NCBI RefSeq assembly: GCF_030730925.1
Contig: NZ_JAVAMB010000011.1
Span: forward strand, 80,625-144,624
Source: Flavobacterium sp. DG2-3
GTDB lineage: Bacteria > Bacteroidota > Bacteroidia > Flavobacteriales > Flavobacteriaceae
DNA length: 64,000 bases
Direction of reading: 5' to 3'
Position 1 is the stretch's first letter; every line of letters begins with the position of its first letter. The notes beneath the pieces were generated by a model, which made no database searches, had not been told where the DNA came from, and saw nothing but the letters and a program-made list of their open reading frames with translations. Below are positions 42,231-52,600 of the stretch, piece by piece. Made by a program: the position numbers and the translations under genes.

Positions 42231-45200
42231 ATGCCAAGTAATACCATAACAGCGGTTCCAATTCCTACGCCAAGATATTACCCTCGATTGTCTGAGGTAA
42301 TTACTGTAGACGATTTGCCTGAGTTTTTATCGTTTGTTGAAGATGGCTTGAACTCCATTTTTGATAAAATCCATTATAAAAACCTGCAATATTCAAAAGG
42401 GTATCGTGGCGATTCTGCTTTTTACAGTCTCGACATTGTTACAAGCAGTCCGCTTGCGCTTCCGTTACCATTTGATCTCAAATTGGTCTTCAATCCAGAT
42501 TTAAAAGATGGCGACCAGTCTATTTCATCATTTCCTATTACACTGGAATATCAATGGGAAATTTTAGCTTTCCTAAAAACATTTAGCTCTAGCAGTTTTT
42601 CTTTTTCTATAAAAGATTTTTATGCTGTCGGTTTACAGGTTTTCCGCATTAGCGAAGAACAGGTAATTGCGCACATGATGAATATGTTTGTTGAAGCCCA
42701 AGAAGGAAGAACAAAATACGAACAGTTATTATTCGACATCAATACTTTTGACGAAGTAGCTAATGATCCTACTTATCAGGAATTAGAATTTCCTGAAAAT
42801 GTGGAGCAATCTATTCAAAGCGTCATTGATGTTATTAATAACAGCCCACTTATTACAAAATCGATTCCGTTATTATTATTTGGAATTTATATTGCCAGAG
42901 ATGGTTTTAGTGCAAACGAAATCAAACAAAAATTACAAGATTTTTACAATATTGTAGCTCCAGACGGAATTGAAGCTCACATTAAAAAAATCATAACTCC
43001 AAAAGCCAAAGCAACATTAGAATTAAGTGCTGGTATCGAATTTCCGCATAGTATTCTAAAGCCTGTTGAGCCAAATGGTGCTGATTTTCATGATCCTGCG
43101 GCTAAATCAACTTTTGTATTTGCTCAAGCACAATTGTATGCCGATACAGAAGCTGGAATTGGTTATCAGGCAGAGTTAGGCGGTTCTTTATATCCTGCAA
43201 ATGCCATGATTGGCAATACAGGTTTAATGCTAGAATTAGATACTTTAAAAGTAGATTTAAGCAAAAAAACTAATATTCCAGAAGCTGATGCAGACGGACG
43301 CCCAAATGATTTTGTTGGGGTTTATGCTCGTGCAGCATCAGTTACATTGCCTTCTAAATGGTTTAATGATGAGCCAAAAGATGGCGAAGAAACAAGCCCT
43401 AAGCCAACAATAAAAATCGGAGCTTCTGACTTATTAGTGGGATCTGGAGGTCTTTCTGGAAATATTTATCTGGAGACTGTCCCTGAACCGAAAGGCGGTT
43501 CGTTTAATTATTTTAATGACAAATTCGACTTCTACTACCCTATTACAATGTTCGAAAAAGACGAAGTAAATGGTGTGGTAAACGAAAAGGAAATTGCAGA
43601 TTATCCTGCCTTGCTTGTCTATTTGCAAAAATTATATACCGCTAAGCTTCCTTATACTTTTAAATTTCCATTAGCATTAAAAACAAAAGCAGGATCTTCA
43701 ACTGTAAGTGCAAACACAGACTACTCTTTTGACAATGCTCTAGTTTATCAAGAATTTTTATCGCAACTGGAAGAAAACATGCTTTGGAAAACCATTGGAT
43801 CTGCTAAAAAAGGATTCAAGGTTGGTTTTAACAAGTTTGACATTACTTTCAAACAAAATAAAGTTGTAAACTCCAACATTAAAGGAGCTTTAGAAATTCC
43901 GAAACTTAAAGAAAAAAACGACGCTCCTTTAAAAGTTAATCTTGAAGGGCATTTACAAGACGACGGCGATTTCAACCTTACCGCTTCATTCAATAAAGAA
44001 AATAAACCCGAAGCCAATTTATTTGGTCTGGTAGACCTTAAATTTAACAGTTTCGAACTTGGAAGACAAGATGATGATTATTATTTAGGTACATCATGTT
44101 CTGTTTCTTTTCCTGAAACCACTTTAATGGGTAGCTTATTGAAAGGAAAAGGCTTTGAGGTTGAAAAACTACGCGTTTACAGCGACGGAAATATTGAAGT
44201 TGAAGGAGGATCTATTCCGATTCCGGTTAGTTTATCGGTCAATCTTGGACCTGTCCAAATGGCGGTTACCAATATCAATTTTGGTTCGACTCAAATTAAC
44301 GGACGTAAATTTAATTTCTGGGGGTTTGACGGCGCAATCAGTATTAACCCGCTTGGAGTTGATGCCCGCGGTGAAGGTGTAAAATACTATTATCCTACTG
44401 ACGGCGGTCATGATTCTTTCATCAGAATTCAGACTATTGAGGTCGATTTGACAATTCCAGGAACCGCAACTGAAGCTTCTGCAATGGCAATTATTCATGG
44501 CATGGTTACACTTCCAGAACCAGGAAAATCTAAAGAATTTATTGGTGAGGTGAGTTTAAAACTGCCAAAAGCAAAAATTTCTGGAAGTGTTGGAATGCGA
44601 TTTATGCCAAAATATCCAGCCTTTTTAATCGATGCCAGTATTGAACTGCCTGTCCCTATTCCTCTTGGATTCTTAGCAATTAATGCCTTTAGAGGTTTAT
44701 TAGGTTTTAGATATGTGGCAACCAAAGAAGCTGTAGGATTAACCAAAGAAGATAAATGGTATGATTATTACAAACATCCAAAACCAGGTATCAACATTAA
44801 AAAATTCAGCGGGCCACCAGATTCGATGCAATACGATGCTCCGTTTTCTATCGGAGCGGGTGCGACTTTTGGAACCGTTGCCGATGGTGGTCATGTATTG
44901 TCATTGCGTGCGATGCTGTTATTATCTCTGCCTACTCTATTTTATATTGAAGCTGGACTGAATGTTATTTCGGGACGATTGGGTCTTATTGAAGAAGATC
45001 CTAGCAACCCTCCATTTTTTGCCATGGTTGCTTTTGGAGACGACTCATTAGAATTAGCTGCTGGAGCCGACTTTAGCATTCCAAAAGATAGCGGACAAAT
45101 TATTAAACTTCATGCCTTACTAGAAGCTGGGTTTTTCTTTAAAAACCAGAAACCTTGGTATGTCAATCTAGGTTCTAAAAAAGATCCGATTACAGCAGAA

Positions 45201-48200
45201 GTCTTAACCTTATTTACGGCAAAATCTTTTATTATGATTTCTGCTCAGGGAATCGAGGCTGGAGCAAGATTGGATTTTAAATTACAGCAGAGTTTTGGCC
45301 CAGCCAAAGTGAAATTGTGGGCTTATCTGGAAATGGGCGGAAAGATTTCGTTCAAACGTCCTCAAATGGGTGGTTACATTTCTGCTGGTGGAGGAATCCA
45401 GATTAAACTTTTGATTATAAATGTTGAAATCGCTCTAGATACGATATTCTCTGTCGAATCTTTTAAACCGTTTTTAATTTATGCCAAATTAGAACTAAGC
45501 GTTCGCATAAAAATTGCCCTTGTAAGGGTGCGTAAAAACTTTACGGTTGAACTGCAATGGGATATTAATCGAGTTGTCGACCGTACGCCATATAGCCCAA
45601 TTCCGATGGGAACTGAGGGAGATGGACAGGATAATCGAACCTTAGAAAATGTAAAAGGAGTTCATATGCTTACAAATGAAGCATTTGCTCTCGATTTTTT
45701 CAGAGATGTTCCAAATGGTAATGACATTACCCAAAAAATTCCTTTGGATACGTATATCGATATAAAAATGGCTAAAGGTGTATTGCCAAATCCAGAGCTC
45801 TCTAAAAAAGTGGGTGGTTATACTGCTGATGCTAAAAACTATACCGATATGATGCCTCCTGTAAGTACTCAAGCAGGAAGAAAGTTACGTCAGGTTAAAC
45901 ATGAATACGGAATTAAATCGATCAATATAAAATCTTGGAATGGTTCTGATTGGGTAGATTATCATCCTTTTGAAGCGGTTGTAAAAGATGGAGAAAGAAC
46001 CGATGCATTAAAGAAATTACGTTGGGCGCATTGGCAAAAAGCTATTGACCAGTATGATTCTATTCGTGTCTTGGCAACAGATCCGTTTTCGTTTTTAAGT
46101 GCTGGAGAGCCAGGGTGGCATGTTCCAGAACAATTAGGTATTACGGCTTCCAGACTATTCTGTGCATCAGCTCAAATAGAACCCCATCATACTGATTTTC
46201 TTAATAAACAAATTGGCCAGCGCTATTATGTGCCAATGCAGTATGAAGCAGATAAAATCAATGGATTGTTTTTTAGATTAAATGGAGAACTTCCTGTAAT
46301 TACTGGCAATTACACAATGGAAGGCGGAGATTTCATGAGCATTACGACAGACAGAAATCCGCATGGTTATAGTAAATCACTTTCATTTAAAAACGAAAAT
46401 GAGTTAGAAATTATTTTCCCAGAATCGGCTATTGATCCAACATTACAGCTTACAACTCAAGCAAAAGAGGTAAAGATCGCAGCTTATACAGCCACTTTTA
46501 AAAATGGCGATAAATTAGTTTCCTATGAGCCTATTAATTTTAGAAAAGAGAATGAAAATGAATTTGCTAAAGAGCATCTTTATACCAAAGCAGAATTTTT
46601 AACCGCCATAACCTTATTTAGTGAAGAAGTTGAAAATCAGAAAATAAAGATTGACAAAATTGTAATTAGTCCCGTTTCAGCAAAGGCAAAACGCATTAAA
46701 GAAATTAAACATGAAATTGCCCAATTATTTGATGCTACTTCTAAAGATTTAACTGGTGAAATTGAAATTATCTTAACTGATCCTGCAAAAATTACGAAAT
46801 ACAATTCGCTTATAGCTGAATTGGAAAGTTTAAAAATAGCTGCAGGAAATGACAATGTAAATTCTGGAGGAAATCAAGATGCACTGACTTTTACTCATTA
46901 TTATGGTTATAACGGAAGAGTTCTGTATGATTTTGATCAGGTCATCAAATTCAATGATTCGTATGTTATAACATTTCATCCAAAAGAAAATACTAAAACT
47001 ACGATTCTCCTACAAGTTGATTTTGATGGAAGTATTATTAGAGAACGTTTGATTAACGGAATCGTGACTTCTTTGCAAGTTGTAAATGGAAATTTAGTCG
47101 TAACTCAAGCTTTAAACGCAGAACAATGTAAAGGAATTGGTGAAGCGACTATTGATCTTGATTTTATTATAGGATGTGTCTCTCCTATCGCTGCAACAGC
47201 AATTGTAGAAATGGACGACGAATTAAGTCCTATTTCAGGAACGCAATATCTAAATGCCTATTCTTTAGGTTTTAATGAAGTTCTTCCGTTAGCAAATAAT
47301 GATTTGCTTTGGGTTAATACACTATCAAATGAAACTCAAATCAGCTGGATTAAAGGAAGCGATAAAACGGTAGTTTATCATTCTAAAATAAATAGTGAAG
47401 CAATAAAAGTTTTAAAGCAAAATGATGCTGAGTTTACTTTGATTACTAAAGACAAAAAAATCGTCCGTCTGAATATCAATAACACAACGAAAGTAATTTC
47501 TGTAGCTGATACAAAAGTGCTTTCTGATACTGAAATTGTTGAAATCATTGATGCTATTATTGTCAATGGCAAAACTTGGGTTTCAGTCAAACTTTCGAAC
47601 AATAAATTCGGTTTAGTTCAAATTAATGGAAATGCCATTAATCTGATGAAGAATGATGCCATTTTTGAATCGCCTGTTTATTTGTCTAATAATGCTTTAA
47701 GTGATAATTCTGTTCTTGCTTACAACACGCAGTTTCTGTTTGTAATTAGCGAAACATTAGAACTTAAGAAATTAGTTAAACGAGAAACTGAAATTAAAGA
47801 CGCTTCCATTCTTAAGGTTCAAAATGAACCATCTGTAAATGAAATCGTAATGCTTTCTAGCAAGCCAAAAGAAAAAGGAATTTATTTTTCATTGTTTAGT
47901 GATGCTTTTGATAATTGCTCTTTACATCCTGCTGCAACAGTTACGGTTACATCATCAGCAACAGCTTTAACCAACGGAAATATCGATTTTACAGCATTAA
48001 GCCTTATTAGTGGATTAGACTTTAGAAGAAGTCTTAAAAATTCAAAAATTATTGTAACAGATGCTGTTATTTGTTCAAGTTTCGAAAGTGCTGAAGATCC
48101 AGAACTAGATTACGCAACTTATATTCAGAGTGTAGAATGGCTTAGCAAAGAAGATTATTATCACAATAAAACCATTTTGGATATTCCAGCTGTTGGCGAG

Positions 48201-49613
48201 CAATTTCAAGCTATGAAAGACGCCGTGCAAACAACTGTTCAACCAATCTGGAGACCAAATACGACTTATTGTTTAGATTTTACTTTAACAGATACGGTCG
48301 ATGATAATAAAAAACGTCCGACTGAATTTAAATATTACTACGGATTTAAAACATACGGCCCAATTGGGCATTACCCAGTTCCGTATCCAGAAAATCAAAA
48401 TCCAGAAGTGAAAAATGAATTGACAGCTTTATCTAAATCGACTTTAACCTCATTAAGAAGTTACTTGGATTACGATCGTTCTTATCCAAATGCCGATGGA
48501 AGTTTGCTGCAGTCTAAGCCTTCATTCTACGGTGCTGAACAGTGTAAGATTTCTTTATTCTTTACCAACACTTACACTTCTCATATGTTTAAGAAATGGG
48601 AAAATTATGACTCTAGCAGACCAGAAATTAAGGGTGCATTGAATCTTTATATAAAAGATCCGCAGACTGATGTAGTTATTGAATATCCGCCAAAAACAAT
48701 AATAGTAGATGGCGAAGAAATAAAGTATGCGAAAACAGAAGAAACAGCTGACGAAAGCTTAAAATGGACTGATGACAATGATCCAAGACTTCCATTAGGT
48801 CTTAGAGTTTTAAACAATTTTATTGGCGATAATCGTGAAATATGCGATTTAAATTTAGGAGATCCTTTAAAGCCAAAATCGTTAAAATACAAAGCAACAT
48901 TAACCAATTTAAAACCTTCAAAACTGTATACGGTTTTAGTCAATAACTTTTTTGATGGGGCAGAAATCGGAGTTACCAGTGAAAGCAAAAATGTTTTGGT
49001 TCACCAATTCGGATTCCAGACTTCTCGTTACAAAGATTTCAAAGAACAGATTGAAAGTTATTTTGCTGATCCAGAAAAAACGAAAGGAGCTTTGTATGAA
49101 GTAAATGTAAATCTGAATCAAGAACGCATTGATGCTTTATATTATTTAATTGCTCCAAAAGTTGCTAATAGTACAAACGCTTTAAGTGATTCTATAGCAT
49201 CAAAATATCAGCATTTGTTTGATCGCGCTTTTGAAGGAATTTTAAAATTATCTCCTCTAGATCCAGCTCAAAGCACTGAGGTTAATAAAATTATTGATAC
49301 CAATACAGGAGCCACAATTGCGCTTTTAGTTCGTAATCCTGAGCCATTCAATATTCCGAAAATGCCTTTAGAAGAAATTCAGGATACCATTTCGGTTTTA
49401 GACCAATTAGGAAATCCAATATCTGGATTTGAGGTATTGCATTCGAAAGATTATTCTCAGGCATTGATTATGCATCGCGACAAAACCATTTTGGATGTAG
49501 AAAAATTGAAAATCAAGTTTAAATACAAAATGTGGAATACGGAAGGAAACGGAACTTCTCTAACGAATACTGTTGATACACAAATACTACCATTAAACAA
49601 TATAAATCTTTAA
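42231..49613 (+). CDS. Giant leaderless protein, 2460 aa, unknown function
   Basis: No signal peptide (MPSNTITAVPIPTPRYYPRL) and no C-terminal sorting domain. Roughly: 1-260 alpha/beta; 300-1120 a long beta-rich region with alternating hydrophobic, Gly-rich strands (IPVSLSVNLGPVQMAVTNIN, LPVPIPLGFLAINAFRGLLG, GGYISAGGGIQIKLLIINVE), which could form a beta-helix or beta-solenoid, possibly DUF6603-like; 1120-1500 mixed; 1560-1900 repeated VNG/NGK-type strands suggesting a beta-propeller; the rest beta-sandwich-like. It precedes the vWA protein by 13 nt. The protein probably acts outside the cell after release, as a fibre, shell or adhesin; I have no firm family. Confidence 0.7.
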   Translation: MPSNTITAVPIPTPRYYPRLSEVITVDDLPEFLSFVEDGLNSIFDKIHYKNLQYSKGYRGDSAFYSLDIVTSSPLALPLPFDLKLVFNPDLKDGDQSISSFPITLEYQWEILAFLKTFSSSSFSFSIKDFYAVGLQVFRISEEQVIAHMMNMFVEAQEGRTKYEQLLFDINTFDEVANDPTYQELEFPENVEQSIQSVIDVINNSPLITKSIPLLLFGIYIARDGFSANEIKQKLQDFYNIVAPDGIEAHIKKIITPKAKATLELSAGIEFPHSILKPVEPNGADFHDPAAKSTFVFAQAQLYADTEAGIGYQAELGGSLYPANAMIGNTGLMLELDTLKVDLSKKTNIPEADADGRPNDFVGVYARAASVTLPSKWFNDEPKDGEETSPKPTIKIGASDLLVGSGGLSGNIYLETVPEPKGGSFNYFNDKFDFYYPITMFEKDEVNGVVNEKEIADYPALLVYLQKLYTAKLPYTFKFPLALKTKAGSSTVSANTDYSFDNALVYQEFLSQLEENMLWKTIGSAKKGFKVGFNKFDITFKQNKVVNSNIKGALEIPKLKEKNDAPLKVNLEGHLQDDGDFNLTASFNKENKPEANLFGLVDLKFNSFELGRQDDDYYLGTSCSVSFPETTLMGSLLKGKGFEVEKLRVYSDGNIEVEGGSIPIPVSLSVNLGPVQMAVTNINFGSTQINGRKFNFWGFDGAISINPLGVDARGEGVKYYYPTDGGHDSFIRIQTIEVDLTIPGTATEASAMAIIHGMVTLPEPGKSKEFIGEVSLKLPKAKISGSVGMRFMPKYPAFLIDASIELPVPIPLGFLAINAFRGLLGFRYVATKEAVGLTKEDKWYDYYKHPKPGINIKKFSGPPDSMQYDAPFSIGAGATFGTVADGGHVLSLRAMLLLSLPTLFYIEAGLNVISGRLGLIEEDPSNPPFFAMVAFGDDSLELAAGADFSIPKDSGQIIKLHALLEAGFFFKNQKPWYVNLGSKKDPITAEVLTLFTAKSFIMISAQGIEAGARLDFKLQQSFGPAKVKLWAYLEMGGKISFKRPQMGGYISAGGGIQIKLLIINVEIALDTIFSVESFKPFLIYAKLELSVRIKIALVRVRKNFTVELQWDINRVVDRTPYSPIPMGTEGDGQDNRTLENVKGVHMLTNEAFALDFFRDVPNGNDITQKIPLDTYIDIKMAKGVLPNPELSKKVGGYTADAKNYTDMMPPVSTQAGRKLRQVKHEYGIKSINIKSWNGSDWVDYHPFEAVVKDGERTDALKKLRWAHWQKAIDQYDSIRVLATDPFSFLSAGEPGWHVPEQLGITASRLFCASAQIEPHHTDFLNKQIGQRYYVPMQYEADKINGLFFRLNGELPVITGNYTMEGGDFMSITTDRNPHGYSKSLSFKNENELEIIFPESAIDPTLQLTTQAKEVKIAAYTATFKNGDKLVSYEPINFRKENENEFAKEHLYTKAEFLTAITLFSEEVENQKIKIDKIVISPVSAKAKRIKEIKHEIAQLFDATSKDLTGEIEIILTDPAKITKYNSLIAELESLKIAAGNDNVNSGGNQDALTFTHYYGYNGRVLYDFDQVIKFNDSYVITFHPKENTKTTILLQVDFDGSIIRERLINGIVTSLQVVNGNLVVTQALNAEQCKGIGEATIDLDFIIGCVSPIAATAIVEMDDELSPISGTQYLNAYSLGFNEVLPLANNDLLWVNTLSNETQISWIKGSDKTVVYHSKINSEAIKVLKQNDAEFTLITKDKKIVRLNINNTTKVISVADTKVLSDTEIVEIIDAIIVNGKTWVSVKLSNNKFGLVQINGNAINLMKNDAIFESPVYLSNNALSDNSVLAYNTQFLFVISETLELKKLVKRETEIKDASILKVQNEPSVNEIVMLSSKPKEKGIYFSLFSDAFDNCSLHPAATVTVTSSATALTNGNIDFTALSLISGLDFRRSLKNSKIIVTDAVICSSFESAEDPELDYATYIQSVEWLSKEDYYHNKTILDIPAVGEQFQAMKDAVQTTVQPIWRPNTTYCLDFTLTDTVDDNKKRPTEFKYYYGFKTYGPIGHYPVPYPENQNPEVKNELTALSKSTLTSLRSYLDYDRSYPNADGSLLQSKPSFYGAEQCKISLFFTNTYTSHMFKKWENYDSSRPEIKGALNLYIKDPQTDVVIEYPPKTIIVDGEEIKYAKTEETADESLKWTDDNDPRLPLGLRVLNNFIGDNREICDLNLGDPLKPKSLKYKATLTNLKPSKLYTVLVNNFFDGAEIGVTSESKNVLVHQFGFQTSRYKDFKEQIESYFADPEKTKGALYEVNVNLNQERIDALYYLIAPKVANSTNALSDSIASKYQHLFDRAFEGILKLSPLDPAQSTEVNKIIDTNTGATIALLVRNPEPFNIPKMPLEEIQDTISVLDQLGNPISGFEVLHSKDYSQALIMHRDKTILDVEKLKIKFKYKMWNTEGNGTSLTNTVDTQILPLNNINL

Positions 49614-49626
49614 AAAAACAAGAAAA

Positions 49627-52600
49627 ATGAGTTCTATAAATCTTCAAGAAAGCCAACTTTCTGGCTGTGAAACTTATGTTGCAATTGTAGTAGACGAATC
49701 GGGTTCTATCAATGGCGATGAAGCGCAGCAGATTCGTGAAGGGCTAGCTTTATTTATCAATTCTCAGTCACAAAGTAAAATCACACTTTCGTTAATCGGA
49801 ATGTCTAACAGCGATACTGCTGTTAGACCCGATAACGTAATCGAAAAAAGAATTTCAAGCAATAAAGGCTCTTTTATAGATTGGATTAATTTATATGGAA
49901 ATGGTAGGGCTTACATACAATCGGACTATTGGGCATCTGGTTTAAATGTTGCTAAAAATCTGCCTGTTACTCCAGACATCGTTTTTATAATTACAGACGG
50001 TATGCAGGTTAATAATTCTGAATTATTAAAAAATCTGTTTGCCGATTTGAACCTTACCTCAAAAGTTTTTGTATACGGAGTGACAAGTTCTTTTGATACT
50101 ATGCAAGAACTAACTACGCCTCTTACTAACTTTTTAGGAAGAACACCAATTTTCAAAAATGACCAGACTTCTGTTTTAGATTCAGATTATGTTAGAGTTC
50201 CTGACTTCAGTACTCTAGGAATGGAATTAAACAAATTGGCTGACGATTTATCTCTTTTACAAATTGGCTGTTTTCCAAATGTAAGCATTACTGCGGATCA
50301 TTTGGTTTATCCAACATTAAAAAAAGGTATTAGAGTTAGCAAACCATGCGGCACTTTGGTTCTTAAAAATAAAAGTCGTGTTCCGCTAACTTTAAATGCT
50401 GGAACAAAAATTCATAGCGAAAAAAGCCTAAACGGACTTATTTTTAAGCTCGAAAATTCGGTTACCATTCCTGGAAAATCTGAAGTTGAAGTTCCAATTC
50501 GAGTTGAAGGAAAAGCTCTAGCTCTTGGTCGTTTTACGGCTCCTGTATCGCTCAGTGATGTTTATAATCCTTTAGGTATCAGCATTAATTTTAATATTGG
50601 CAGAGAGTCGTCGGTAATCGATATTTCTTCAGACAAAACCAATCTGCAATCGACTTATTTGCAAATTGCAGCGGCAGGTTCAAGAGGAATTGACAGTACA
50701 AAAGGAATTCATCTTCGCTGGACGCTGGCTGGCAAATTGGGACAAAATCACCTTCCAAAAGGAGAATTATACACTGGTGAAAGTTCTAATTTAAGTTTCA
50801 ACAAACCTGAGGACTTTGTCAAAGTATACAGAGCGCCTTATACTAAAATTAGTCAAAACATAGATTTAACTCAGAATCCGAATGTTGTTGATAATAAGAA
50901 AGCACTTTGGATTTACAAAACGGCAAATCCGCAAAGATCTGTTTATGTTAACTTTCTAGACACCAAAAAATATAAAACGATTAGAGTTACCATCGATCCG
51001 CTGACAAATCCAACTGCCTTTATGCAGCTTTACGGAAACAGTCTGGTCGAAATTGAAACCAAAACAGATTTGTTTTTTGCTGCAGAATTAGATTTTTCTT
51101 CCTCAAATAATTCAAAAAATGTTAAGCTCGAAACACTGTCAGTTGCCGAAAATAAAATCACCGCTGCCAAATGCGTAACCAATCGTAAAACGTATACTTC
51201 AGCACAATTAAACAATCCTATTCGTTTGGTGGCTGAAAATGGAAGAAGCATTCGATTTAAAGCAAGCAATTGTCTTTTAAAATCAGTTCAGCTGGAATTT
51301 TATTCTGATTTTATTACAAATGCCAATGCTAATGGAGATTGGTTTTTAAAAGGCAAATACGGATTAACCAAAGATGATTTTAAGGTTTTTGAACAGCTGG
51401 AGCCAAAACTAAATGCGGTTCATGGAAAATGGCTAAAGTTTAACGATGGCGAATATGTCAACATTAAAAATTACCACACAAAATGGAACAGACCAACTGT
51501 CGAAAATGATATTAGTGACGAAAACATTAAAAGCATTGTTTCTAAATATATTTCTTTAAGTGAAAAACCAGAGAATCCAACTGCAGAAAAAGAGATTCCT
51601 TTTGGAGATAAGATTCCTGTAAACGAACCAAAAGAAGGAGAACAACAAGTTTATGCGGAAAATTTAACCAAAGTATCTTATCTCGATCTTTTGAACATTG
51701 CGGCAAACGACTATCACGTTGCGCGTATGCTAGGATTAGGCTGTCTAGATCTTGATGAAGAAGTTTATGACGGAGAATATATTTACTTAACAGAATATAC
51801 CACTTTTGGTAGTTTGGAAGACGGCATTATTGGAGAAGAAGTACAGCATCTTTCTATGAGTATTCCGACTTCCATAAACACAGAGCGTATGCCTCTTCCG
51901 GTACAGTTAAGTAAAATTGTTCCTGGGTTAAATGTAGATGCAGACGAAAATCCGAATGCTCGAATTACAGATGCTAACGGTTATAGTTTTGATGGAAAGA
52001 AAAGATTTGTAAGCTTATTTATGGATGACGTGATGGATTATGATGTTATAGATCCGAAATCCAAAAATGACTTCTTCCAATCTTCTTTAGAATACGATGG
52101 AAGCTCTTTTACATTCCCTGTCTATTTAGGAATTGACTATAAAATTGCTACAGAAACAACATGGACAGAGTTATCCTATGATGTTGAATACAAAAGTGTC
52201 AATCAAAATTTAAAAGAATCTAATTACGAAACCGTTCCGATTATTATTCCTGAGTCTGGAAAATCAATTTTAAATGCTATTCAAGAAAAAACAGGAGATA
52301 ATCTTTACATCTATCAAGGATACGGAATTAATATTTTTTCGAGAGCTTCAGCAGGGCGTCAGATCAGCATTAGATCTGATATTAAACCTGCTAATAATTT
52401 AATGCCGCCGAGCAATATTAATGCACTTTTAGTTACGGAAGAAAAACCTCTGATGTTTACTTCGCTTTCTGAACAGCAATTGTTAAGCAAAATTACAGGA
52501 AGTGATAAAACATTGGTTAGAATGATGTTCGATTATAATTCTTCTCAAGAACTTATCAGTTATCCTATTCCTGAAGAAATGACTGCTCAAGATGCAGAAA